This document shows positions 35,164 to 43,293 of a DNA stretch of 64,000 bases, piece after piece (the stretch's first letter is position 1; every line of letters starts with the position of its first letter). Origin of the DNA: Chlorobiota bacterium. Lineage in GTDB: Bacteria > Bacteroidota > Ignavibacteria > OLB7. A program made the translations under genes and the position numbers. The stretch is taken from positions 1,215,001 through 1,279,000 of the forward strand of contig CP065014.1 in assembly GCA_016700335.1 (NCBI GenBank), written 5' to 3'. The notes under the pieces were generated by a model. That model made no database searches and was not told where the DNA came from. It worked only from the letters and a program-made list of their open reading frames with translations.

Positions 35164-37647
35164 ATGGCTCAATCAAATGAACGAGTACTTCCTGTAATTT
35201 TGGAGGAGGAACTACGATCTGCATTTTTAGATTATTCAATGTCTGTAATAGTTTCTCGTGCATTGCCAGATGCTCGGGACGGCTTAAAACCAGTACATAG
35301 AAGAGTTTTGTTTTCTATGTATGAGTTAGGAGTAACAGCATCAAGACCATATAAAAAATCTGCTCGTATTGTCGGTGAAACAATGGGTAAGTATCATCCT
35401 CATGGTGATACTGCGATATATGATTCATTAGTTAGAATGGCTCAAGATTTTACAATGAGGCATGAGATGGTTGATGGGCAAGGAAACTTCGGTTCAGTTG
35501 ATGGTGATCCACCTGCAGCTATGAGATATACTGAAGCAAGGTTAACAAGATTAGCAATGGAAATGTTGTCTGATATTGACAAAGAGACAGTAAATTTTGA
35601 ACCTAATTTTGATGAATCATTACAACAACCAAAAGTTCTTCCATCTGGAGTTCCCAATTTACTGGTAAACGGATCAACAGGAATTGCAGTTGGTATGGCT
35701 ACCAATATTCCACCTCATAATCTAGGTGAAGTTATTGATGGGCTTATGGAGTTAACTCATAACCCTGATGTTACAATAGAAGAGTTAATGAAATTTATTA
35801 AAGCCCCAGATTTCCCAACAGGAGGTATAATTTATGGATATGAAGGGGTTAGAGATGCTTTTCAAACTGGTAGAGGTAGAGTTGTTATTAGGGCTAAAGT
35901 TAAAACTGAAATTATGAAATCTGGTAAGGAGCAAATTGTTGTAGATGAGCTTCCTTATATGGTTAACAAAGCAAATTTAATTGAGAAAATTGCTGATTTA
36001 GTTAGAGATAAAAAATTAGAAGATATTTCAAATATTAGAGATGAATCTGATAGAGATGGAATGAGAATTGTTATTGAGTTAAAGAGGGATGCAACTCCTG
36101 AAGTAGTGCTTAATAATTTGTATAAGCAGACTCAAATGCAAAATACATTTGGTGTGATTATGCTTGCTTTAGTTGATGGAAGACCTAGAGTGTTAAATTT
36201 AAAAGAAGCATTAGAAGTTTTCTTAAAACATAGAAATGAAATAATTGTTAGAAGAACTCAGTTCGATTTAACAGCCGCTGAAAAAAGAGCTCATATTTTA
36301 GAAGGGTATATTATTGCGTTAGATAACATTGATGCTGTTATTGCAACCATTAGAAGATCTAAAGATACTGAAACTGCAAAACTTGCTTTGATGTCTGGGT
36401 TTGGCTTAAGTGACATTCAGTCCAAAGCAATCTTAGATATGAGATTGCAAAGATTAACAGGATTAGAAAGAGATAAAATCCAAAATGAATATAGAGATAT
36501 ATTAATGTTAATTGAAAAATTAAGATCTATACTTGCATCAAAAGATTTACAATTACAAATTATCCGAGAAGAGATTTTACTTATCAAAGAAAAGTATGCT
36601 GATGAACGCCGTACATCAATTGTTTTTGATTATCGTGATTTCACTATTGAAGACATGATTGCTCAAGAAGATATGGCTGTTACTATCTCTCATCAAGGTT
36701 TTATTAAAAGATTTCCTGTTTCAGGGTATAGGAAACAAGGAAGAGGTGGAAGGGGAGTAACAGGTATGCAAACTAGAGAAGATGATTTTATTGAACATAT
36801 TTTTATTGCTTCAACTCACCATTATCTTATTTTCTTTACAGATAAGGGAAGATGTTTTAGATTAAAAGTTTATGAAATTCCAGAAGCTGGTAGAGCTGCA
36901 AAAGGTAGATCTTTAGCTAATTTATTACCTAAAGAAAAAGATGAAAAGATAACAACAATTATTGCAGTTAAAGATTTTACAAATGATGAATCTATAATAA
37001 TGGTTACTGAAAAAGGAACTGTTAAAAAGACATTAGTTAAAGACTTTGCAAATATTAGAACCAATGGAATAATTGCTATCAATCTTGATACAGATGATCG
37101 TTTGGTTGAGACTAGGTTAACCGATGGTACAATGGAAATTCTTATAGGAACACAAAATGGTATGGCTTGCAGATTTAATGAGAAAGATGTAAGAGATATG
37201 GGACGCCAAGCAGCAGGTGTTAGAGGGATTTCATTGGGCAAAGATGATAAAGTTATTTCAATGGTTACAAGTAGGCATACTGATACAACAATATTAGTTG
37301 TTGGTGAAAATGGGACTGGTAAAAGAAGTAATATAAGTGATTTTAGATTGACTAAAAGAGGTGGTAAAGGGGTTATATCTATGAATATTACCGAAAGAAC
37401 TGGAAATGTTGTTGGCATGATGGAAGTAACCGATAATGATGATATTGTTGTTATGACTAAAGAAGGAATGGTTATTAGGCAAAGTGTTAAAGACATTAGA
37501 ATTTTAGGTAGAAATACTCAAGGAGTTAGGTTAATTAAAATGGCTGAATCAGATCAAATTATGGGTGTTGCTGCTGTTCCTGCTTCTGATGAAGAAGGTG
37601 AAAGTAATAGTGAAATAGATGAAATTGATGAAACTATTGTTGAATAA
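35164..37647 (+). CDS. gyrA: DNA gyrase subunit A
   Basis: Cuts and rejoins DNA in type II gyrase to introduce negative supercoils. The catalytic Tyr is residue 122 in AAMRYTEARL. The breakage-reunion domain has VSRALPDARDGLKPVHRRVL and HPHGDTAIYDSLVRMAQ. The C-terminal pinwheel carries the GyrA-box-like QGRGGRG after GYRK, which separates it from ParC. Residue 83 (E. coli numbering matches here) is Thr instead of Ser, and Asp87 is kept. The 827-residue length is normal. gyrB is not in the window. A short acidic tail (EEGESNSEIDEIDET) ends the protein. Confidence 0.97.
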   Translation: MAQSNERVLPVILEEELRSAFLDYSMSVIVSRALPDARDGLKPVHRRVLFSMYELGVTASRPYKKSARIVGETMGKYHPHGDTAIYDSLVRMAQDFTMRHEMVDGQGNFGSVDGDPPAAMRYTEARLTRLAMEMLSDIDKETVNFEPNFDESLQQPKVLPSGVPNLLVNGSTGIAVGMATNIPPHNLGEVIDGLMELTHNPDVTIEELMKFIKAPDFPTGGIIYGYEGVRDAFQTGRGRVVIRAKVKTEIMKSGKEQIVVDELPYMVNKANLIEKIADLVRDKKLEDISNIRDESDRDGMRIVIELKRDATPEVVLNNLYKQTQMQNTFGVIMLALVDGRPRVLNLKEALEVFLKHRNEIIVRRTQFDLTAAEKRAHILEGYIIALDNIDAVIATIRRSKDTETAKLALMSGFGLSDIQSKAILDMRLQRLTGLERDKIQNEYRDILMLIEKLRSILASKDLQLQIIREEILLIKEKYADERRTSIVFDYRDFTIEDMIAQEDMAVTISHQGFIKRFPVSGYRKQGRGGRGVTGMQTREDDFIEHIFIASTHHYLIFFTDKGRCFRLKVYEIPEAGRAAKGRSLANLLPKEKDEKITTIIAVKDFTNDESIIMVTEKGTVKKTLVKDFANIRTNGIIAINLDTDDRLVETRLTDGTMEILIGTQNGMACRFNEKDVRDMGRQAAGVRGISLGKDDKVISMVTSRHTDTTILVVGENGTGKRSNISDFRLTKRGGKGVISMNITERTGNVVGMMEVTDNDDIVVMTKEGMVIRQSVKDIRILGRNTQGVRLIKMAESDQIMGVAAVPASDEEGESNSEIDEIDETIVE

Positions 37648-37664
37648 ATTTAAAATTAAAATTA

Positions 37665-38585
37665 ATGTCAATTGCAATTCAAATTAATGGGTTAGAAAAA
37701 GTTTATAAATCTAGTTCAAAAAAAGAACAAGATGTTTATGCTTTAAAGCCATTAAATTTAAATATCAATTCTGGAGAAGTATTCGGTCTGTTAGGTCCTA
37801 ATGGAGCTGGGAAAACTACTTTAATTAAAATGTTGTTAGGAATTGTTTATCCTACTAATGGATCTGCTAAAATTGAAGGAGAAAACATTGGCTCAACTAA
37901 AAGTAAAAATTTAATAGGTTACTTACCAGAGAACCATAAATATCCTAATTATTTAACAGGTGAAGGAGTATTAAAATATTTTGGATTACTAAGTGGTGTA
38001 GATTCTAAAACTTTAACTTCAAGAACTAGTGAACTTCTATCTTTAGTAAATATGAGTAAGTGGGGGACTACTAGAATTAAGAAGTATTCTAAGGGAATGA
38101 TGCAAAGATTAGGCATAGCTCAATCGCTTATTAACGACCCTAAAGTTGTTTTTTTAGATGAACCAACTGATGGTGTAGATCCAGTTGGCAGAAAAGAAAT
38201 TAGAGAAATTATTTTCAATATCAGAGAAAGAGGCAAAACAATATTTTTAAATAGTCATTTACTATCTGAAGTTGAAGCAATTTCAGATAGAGTTGCAATT
38301 CTAAAACTTGGTGAACTAGTGCGCTTAGGTACAGTTAATGAATTAACTTCAAATCAAACATTGTTTAAAATTGAAGTTGAAGAAAATGATCAAAAAAAAT
38401 TCGAAGAAATTTTACAAAATATTAAAACAAAAAAATTAAATTCAGATTCAACCTATATTGATGTTAATAATTTTGTAGAGTTAAATTCATTAATTGATTT
38501 GATAAGATCTAAAGATATTGTAATTACATCAGTTTCACAACATAAGCAAAGTTTAGAAGATTTATTTATTGAAGTTGTTAAGTAA
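37665..38585 (+). CDS. ABC transporter ATP-binding protein
   Basis: A 306-residue ABC ATPase of the type that drives efflux or gliding-type (GldA/NatA/CcmA-like) exporters. Walker A is GLLGPNGAGKTTLIKML, the signature YSKGMMQRLGIAQSL, Walker B VVFLDEPTDGVDP, and the switch His is in LNSHLLSEVE. A ~90-residue C-terminal extension ends the protein. It follows gyrA by 17 bases. No permease is adjacent, so the substrate is unknown. Confidence 0.9.
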   Translation: MSIAIQINGLEKVYKSSSKKEQDVYALKPLNLNINSGEVFGLLGPNGAGKTTLIKMLLGIVYPTNGSAKIEGENIGSTKSKNLIGYLPENHKYPNYLTGEGVLKYFGLLSGVDSKTLTSRTSELLSLVNMSKWGTTRIKKYSKGMMQRLGIAQSLINDPKVVFLDEPTDGVDPVGRKEIREIIFNIRERGKTIFLNSHLLSEVEAISDRVAILKLGELVRLGTVNELTSNQTLFKIEVEENDQKKFEEILQNIKTKKLNSDSTYIDVNNFVELNSLIDLIRSKDIVITSVSQHKQSLEDLFIEVVK

Positions 38586-38634
38586 TTTGATAATTTTTGA
38601 TTTAAAAATATTTTAATACAAGTTAAAAAATATA

Positions 38635-39714
38635 TTGAATACTTTTGGAAGGTTACTTAGAATTACTACCTTTGGAGAATCGCATGGAAACTCAGTTGGA
38701 GTTGTGGTTGATGGAGTTCCACCTAATTTAGATATTGATATTGAAAAACTTAAACTTGATTTATCTAAAAGAAGTCCAGGAAAAGATTTCACATCAAAAA
38801 GAATAGAATTAGATTTACCTGAAATTGTTAGTGGAATTTTTGAAAACAAAACTATTGGGTCTCCAATTTGTGTTATTGTAAAAAACACAAATCAAAAAAG
38901 TAAAGATTATGAAGATTTAAAGGATTTGTTTCGACCATCTCATGCTGATTATACTTATCAAAAAAAGTATGGAATTAGGGATTATCGTGGTGGTGGAAGA
39001 GCTTCGGCAAGGGAAACCCTTTCAAGAGTAATTGGTGGTTATTTTGCAAGAGTTATTTTAAATAATTTTGTTAAAGATTTAGTTGTTAAAGTAGCCGTAA
39101 CTCAAATTGCAAGTGTAAAATCTACAATTGTAGAAAATATGGATTACGATGAAATTTATAAATCAACATTCAGATGTAATGATATTAAAGCAGAGTTATT
39201 ATATGAAAAATTATTAGATAAATTAATTTCAGATGGAGATTCTGCTGGGGGTATTGTTTCAGCACATATAGTTAATTTACCTATTGGTATTGGTGAGCCT
39301 ATTTACGATAAATTAAATTCTAGACTTTCACAAGCAATGATGTCAATAAATGGTGCAATGGGTTTTGAAATTGGAGCTGGATTTGAAGTTGCTAATAAAT
39401 TTGGTTCTGAAAATAATGATGATTTTATAATATCTGATGGTAAAATATCTACTTCCAAAAATAATTCAGGGGGAATTCAAGGTGGGATTTCAAACGGTAA
39501 TTATGTTAATTTCAATGTTGCTTTTAAGCCACCATCTTCAATCTCAAAATTGCAGTATTTAGCAACATCAGAATCTGAAATTGTTAGACATAAAATAATT
39601 GGAAGACATGATCCAACAATTGTTATAAGGGCTGTTCCAGTTGTTGAAGCTATGACTTTATTAGTTCTTGCTGATTTGGTATTGATTAATAACTTGTATA
39701 AAAATACAAATTGA
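38635..39714 (+). CDS. aroC: Chorismate synthase
   Basis: Converts 5-enolpyruvylshikimate 3-phosphate to chorismate with reduced FMN, the last common step to aromatic amino acids. It begins NTFGRLLRITTFGESHGNSVG, the family N-terminus. RPSHADYTYQKKYG, DYRGGGRASARET and the C-terminal GRHDPTIVIRAVPVVEAM are also conserved. The start is TTG at 38635: no ATG is available and the N-terminus aligns exactly with the family start. Length 359 is typical. Confidence 0.96.
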   Translation: MNTFGRLLRITTFGESHGNSVGVVVDGVPPNLDIDIEKLKLDLSKRSPGKDFTSKRIELDLPEIVSGIFENKTIGSPICVIVKNTNQKSKDYEDLKDLFRPSHADYTYQKKYGIRDYRGGGRASARETLSRVIGGYFARVILNNFVKDLVVKVAVTQIASVKSTIVENMDYDEIYKSTFRCNDIKAELLYEKLLDKLISDGDSAGGIVSAHIVNLPIGIGEPIYDKLNSRLSQAMMSINGAMGFEIGAGFEVANKFGSENNDDFIISDGKISTSKNNSGGIQGGISNGNYVNFNVAFKPPSSISKLQYLATSESEIVRHKIIGRHDPTIVIRAVPVVEAMTLLVLADLVLINNLYKNTN

Positions 39715-39887
39715 TATTTTATTTTTAAAATCTATAAATTTGATTTTCTTATTTTAGTTTTTCAAATATCTTATTTAAAATTTTCATTTAATTTGAATGA
39801 TTGTTTTTTCACAAGTTGCTTTTTGAAAAAACTAATTTATTACTTAAAAATTATTATAAATAAACTATATAACCTCTTTTTTTTAAA

Positions 39888-40637
39888 ATGAAAAAATACT
39901 TATTATTTACTTTTTTTGTTTTGTTATCTAATTTAACCTTGAGAGCACAAGAAGAACAAGGTGATTATGATATTACTGATCCTACTGGTACTTTAATTGG
40001 TATTATGGGTGGTGGTGTGTTAAGTTCACCTCGCAATCCTTTCCCTTCGGTTAGAATTGGTGTAGATTCAAAAGATGGGACAAGCGAAGTTTCATCTGAC
40101 ATCTCTGAATTTTCGATTGGAAACAGAGTTGGTTTATTTGGAGTTATTGGTATTGTTAAGCAAATTGCAATTTCTTTAAATGTAGGCATGATGAAGTACG
40201 GAGTTAGTTATGCATCAACACCTAAAGTTAGTTTGCAATTGCAAACAATTCAAGCTGGAGGAGGAGTTCAAATTAATGTTTTAAATGATTTAAGATCTTT
40301 TAGAAGAGATTATGGATTACGCCAAATTTATGCTGATGTAGGTTTAGAAGCTGCTGTAACAACACTTGGTAATAAGGTTGAAGCTTATTCAATTGATGTA
40401 AACTCAAATAGAACTCCAGCAACTGGAAGTTTCCAAGATTCAAAACCTTTTGATAATACTCTTTCTCTTCATGGTGCTTTAGGTTTCCGTTATGCTTTAG
40501 GTATGCATTATGAACTTGGTTTTGAGGGTGGTTATAATTATGCGTTAGGTGGTGTGTTTAATAAAACTTCCTTACCAGATTCAAAATTTACAATTGATAA
40601 TGTTATGGTTCAAGTTGCTTTTGGTTATAGATTCTAA
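39888..40637 (+). CDS. Putative outer-membrane beta-barrel protein
   Basis: A 249-residue exported protein. The signal peptide is YLLFTFFVLLSNLTLRAQ. The mature part has repeating amphipathic strands (RVGLFGVIGIVKQIAIS, LSLHGALGFRYALGMHYELGFEGGYNYALGG) and ends in VQVAFGYRF, the aromatic C-terminal residue expected for insertion by the Bam machinery. No specific family recognised. Closed by a strong terminator at 40652. Confidence 0.72.
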   Translation: MKKYLLFTFFVLLSNLTLRAQEEQGDYDITDPTGTLIGIMGGGVLSSPRNPFPSVRIGVDSKDGTSEVSSDISEFSIGNRVGLFGVIGIVKQIAISLNVGMMKYGVSYASTPKVSLQLQTIQAGGGVQINVLNDLRSFRRDYGLRQIYADVGLEAAVTTLGNKVEAYSIDVNSNRTPATGSFQDSKPFDNTLSLHGALGFRYALGMHYELGFEGGYNYALGGVFNKTSLPDSKFTIDNVMVQVAFGYRF

Positions 40638-40651
40638 TATGTTTTTTATTT

Positions 40652-40687
40652 AACCCGCATTTGTTTTTTCAAATGCGGGTTTTTTTA
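40652..40687 (+). terminator. Intrinsic terminator of the beta-barrel gene
   Basis: Perfect twelve-base arms AACCCGCATTTG (40652-40663) and CAAATGCGGGTT (40670-40681), six-base T loop, then a T run. GC-rich stem; marks the left border of the accessory region. Confidence 0.93.
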
Positions 40688-40699
40688 TGTTTGACTTGA

Positions 40700-41148
40700 A
40701 GTAAAAAAAAGTTACAGCTAAATTATTTAATCCTGATGGTAGTTTATTATTCATTTTTAAATCCTGAATTGGATTTACAATAATAGGAGTTTTTCGATGA
40801 TAGTTTTTCCTTAATTTTTCTGTATTGATTGTAGTTTTATTTAACTATGAAACTGACTTAAAAGGTTTTGTAATCTTAAGAAAAATGGATAGAAAATTTA
40901 ATATAATATAAGGCTTTCTAGTTGTTGTTTCAATATAGAATCCAAATTGTTTACTTCATCTAACTAGCATAATTTGTTCTTCTTCATTTCCAGATTACTT
41001 TTCACTAATTTCTACTTTTGTTGAGTAAGTTTAAATTCAACTATTGAATAAATTTGTGTTTCTCTTCTTCGGTAAAAGACAAACTTGCCTTTTTAATGAT
41101 TTTTTCGTTCATATTTTACACTATTTAGTGTAAACCTATATTAGGACA
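40700..41148 (-). mobile_element. Decayed, internally deleted IS3-family relic
   Basis: Read on the minus strand from 41148 it starts with an end almost identical (20 of 22 bases) to the left end of the intact IS at 41744. It then gives an orfA remnant: MNEKIIKKASLSFTEEEKH, later STKVEISEK, stop, SGNEEE, and KQFGFYIETTTRKP. Compare KVEIWEKYTGDIEE and RQLGYNVGIKTRRP in the intact orfA. After an internal deletion comes the orfB end (NTEKLRKNYHRK, VNPIQD) and a decayed right end near 40700. Several stops are present. Confidence 0.85.
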
Positions 41149-41196
41149 AGGCATTTTTTGAATCGTTGGAAATTTTTTAAAAACAATTTTGACCTG

Positions 41197-41277
41197 CGTT
41201 GGCTTTGCAAGCTCTTTGACAAAGCTTTGGTCTGTGCTTTGGCTTGTGGGGCTTTGGCAAAGTGCTTGCAAAATTCG
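41197..41277. repeat. attC-like imperfect palindrome (copy A)
   Basis: Left arm 41197-41225 and right arm 41251-41277 pair imperfectly: CTTTGCAAGCTCTTTGACA against its counterpart with about three mismatches. GTTGGC stands at both outer edges, and the centre contains TTGGCTTGTG (41239-41248). It directly follows the end of the metallopeptidase pseudogene. Similar in style to integron attC sites, but no integrase is present and the consensus core is not exact. Confidence 0.6.
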
Positions 41278-41288
41278 TTGGCTATTTG

Positions 41289-41743
41289 TTAGTATGTCCA
41301 TTCTCTGTGGCTTACAGGTAAACGATTTAATTCCTCTTTATAAAACTTCCATTGTGGCATATGCTTTTCCATCAAGGTCAGGAAACGGTCGTTGTGATGT
41401 CTTTCTGTAAAATGTATCATTTCGTGAACCACAATATATTCCAAACAATGCAAAGGTTTTTTTGCCAGTTCTAAGTTTATCCAAATTCTTTTTTTCTCAA
41501 TGTTGCAAGTTCCCCATTTGGTTTTCATTTGTTTTACTTGCCAGTCAGCAACTGTAACACCAATTTGTTTTCCCATTTGTCAATAATGGGCTGAATGAGT
41601 TTTTTTAATTCTGTCCGATACCATTCATTAATGATGATTTGTCTGTCGTTGGGTTGTGCGGTTGCGTATTTTTTATTTTCAGAAGGGAAGGATAATTTTT
41701 TTAATTCAATTTTTTCAGGGTGGGGCAGGCACACTCTTTGTCT
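41289..41743 (-). pseudogene. Truncated and frameshifted YgjP/DUF45-type metallopeptidase
   Basis: The C-terminal part (41289-41576) has the zinc motif VVHEMIHFTERHHND plus KTKWGTCN, diagnostic of YgjP/M48-like DUF45 proteins. The preceding piece (NEWYRTELKKLIQPIIDKWEN, 41534-41734) is in a different frame. Restoring one A in a run near 41570 joins them as DKWEKQIGVTVADWQ. The N-terminal ~100 residues are missing because the frame runs into the IS end at 41744. DUF45 genes often sit beside type I restriction genes, which fits hsdR on the far side of the IS. Confidence 0.85.
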
Positions 41744-41778
41744 TGTCCTGAAATAGGTTTACACTAAAAAGTGTAAAA

Positions 41779-42210
41779 ATGGACAAAAAAATCATTCAAA
41801 AAGCAGGTAAGTATTATACCTTAGAAGAAAGACATCAAATCATTCAAGAGTTAATTGCGACTGGCTGTACTAAAGTTGAAATTTGGGAAAAATATACTGG
41901 AGATATAGAAGAACATGGTCAACTACTGCGCTGGATGCGTCAACTAGGATATAATGTTGGAATTAAAACAAGAAGGCCTAATATTGTATCAAATAATTAT
42001 CTCATGGTAACTAAGAAATCAAAACCAGATAAGGAGATTAAAATTGAAGATGATTCTTTTGAAAATCTTCAATTAAAAAAACGAATTGCTGATTTGGAAA
42101 AGCAGTTAAAGGATGCCGAACTAAAGGCAATTGCATTTTCTACTATGGTAGATATTGCAGAAAAAGAGTTCAATATACCGATTAGAAAAAAGCTCAATAC
42201 CAAACCATAG
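41779..42210 (+). CDS. IS3-family transposase OrfA
   Basis: A 143-residue helix-turn-helix protein that binds the IS ends. The HTH region is YYTLEERHQIIQELIATGCTKVEIWEKY, and a coiled coil (LQLKKRIADLEKQLKDAELK, about residues 95-115) matches the leucine-zipper segment of OrfA proteins. The start is 13 bases inside the left terminal repeat region. orfB begins five bases after its stop. Confidence 0.9.
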   Translation: MDKKIIQKAGKYYTLEERHQIIQELIATGCTKVEIWEKYTGDIEEHGQLLRWMRQLGYNVGIKTRRPNIVSNNYLMVTKKSKPDKEIKIEDDSFENLQLKKRIADLEKQLKDAELKAIAFSTMVDIAEKEFNIPIRKKLNTKP

Positions 42211-42215
42211 AAGTA

Positions 42216-43158
42216 ATGAAAAATAATTTTTCACACATAGGATTAGCCAAGTTATGTGGATGGTTTGGTATTACTAGACAGGCTTATTATCAGAACAATT
42301 GGGAAGGAATATCTTCTACTCTAGAAGAAGATTTGATTATACATCAAGTAAAAGAAATTCGTAAAAATCATCGTAGAATGGGAACACGAAAACTATATGA
42401 ATTATTACAACCATTTATTCTTGAACATCAAATAAAAATAGGCAGAGATGCACTATTTAATATGCTTTCGGCTAATCATTTATTAGTAAGAAAACGTAAA
42501 CGTAGAATACAAACTACGAATTCATATCATTGGTTAAGAAAATATCCTAATCTCGTACGTGAGTTTGTACCAACTAAAATCAACCAACTTTGGGTAAGTG
42601 ATATCACTTATTGGAAAATAGATACTGGAGAGCATCTTTACATCAGTTTTATTACTGATGCATATTCACATAAGATAGTAGGCTATCAAGTAGCTGAAAC
42701 TATGGAAGCGATAGAAAGTATTCAAGCATTGCAAATGGCTCTCTCTGGCTTGGGGCCAGAGAGCCATTTGCAACACCTATCCAGTAAGTAATCTCATTCA
42801 TCATAGCGATAGAGGTATACAATATTGTAGCAATGCTTATGTAAAGCTATTGAAAGATAATAATATCAATATTAGTATGACAGAAAAAGGCGATCCATTA
42901 GAAAATGCAGTGGCAGAACGTGTAAATGGAATCATCAAAGATGAGTATTTAGAAACTTATAATATTGATAACTTAAATGATGCTAAGGAATTACTTAAAG
43001 CTGTAGTAGATTTGTATAACAATGAAAGACCACATATGAGTATTGGAAACCATACACCAAATAATATACATCATTCAAAAACAAATATAAAAACCGATAG
43101 ATTATGGAAAAACTATTATCGAAAAAAAACTACATTTGTAAACACAGTTCAGGACTAA
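42216..43158 (+). pseudogene. IS3-family transposase OrfB, split by a frameshift
   Basis: The DDE integrase. The first part (42216-42791) has the HHRRMGTRKLYELL-type region and the first catalytic Asp in LWVSDITYWK, then runs into an early stop after LQMALSGLGPES. The rest is in the +1 frame from about 42770 (LIHHSDRGIQYCSN, second Asp; GDPLENAVAERVNGIIKDEY, Glu). The break sits on a quasi-palindrome (42735-42779). As written no single chain has all three acidic residues, so it is probably inactive. Confidence 0.85.
42735..42779. repeat. Quasi-palindrome at the orfB frameshift
   Basis: TTGCAAATGGCTCTC at the left and GAGAGCCATTTGCAA at the right are exact reverse complements. They continue into TCTGG / CCA with a two-base bulge and a short GC-rich loop. 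The left arm is normal transposase coding sequence (ALQMAL); the right arm looks like an inverted copy of it. Confidence 0.85.
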
Positions 43159-43219
43159 ATAGAAACTGTAAACTAATAGTAGGATTAATTAATTAAACTG
43201 TAAACTTTTTTTAGGACGA

Positions 43220-43278
43220 GTCACTTTGCCAAGTTTTGGCTTGTGTGTTGGCTTGTGCGACTTGGCAATGTGTGTGAC
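43220..43278. repeat. attC-like imperfect palindrome (copy B)
   Basis: GTCACTTTGCCAAGT (43220-43234) pairs with ACTTGGCAATGTGTGTGAC (43260-43278) with a short insertion. The centre has TTGGCTTGTG twice (43236-43245, 43248-43257), the same core as copy A. It follows the hsdR stop and touches the right end of the IS. Confidence 0.65.
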
Positions 43279-43293
43279 TGCAGCGGTGGCTCA

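Larger units (their letters stand above)
41744..43218 (+). mobile_element. IS3-family insertion sequence
   Basis: About 1475 bases bounded by imperfect terminal inverted repeats: TGTCCTGAAATAGGTTTACACT (41744-41765) and, reversed, a right end (43197-43218) matching at 17 of 22 bases. It encodes orfA and a frameshifted orfB with an integrase-type DDE core. No target-site duplication is obvious in the flanks, as expected if flanking DNA was lost. Confidence 0.9.

Noticed and set aside
36870..37496. Long open frame (208 codons) antisense to gyrA
   Set aside because: The sense strand is an unambiguous GyrA C-terminal domain. The antisense peptide is low-complexity Ser/Leu/Ile typical of an AT-rich gene read backwards.
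41189..41410. Plus-strand frame across palindrome A
   Set aside because: It translates the palindrome and the antisense of the DUF45 remnant. No recognisable protein.
40700..43218. A functional composite transposon made of the two IS copies
   Set aside because: The left copy is internally deleted and full of stops and the right copy has a split orfB, so mobility is unlikely.
41189..43290. A true integron cassette array
   Set aside because: No integrase gene is in the window and the attC core consensus is not exact; only attC-like palindromes are reported.
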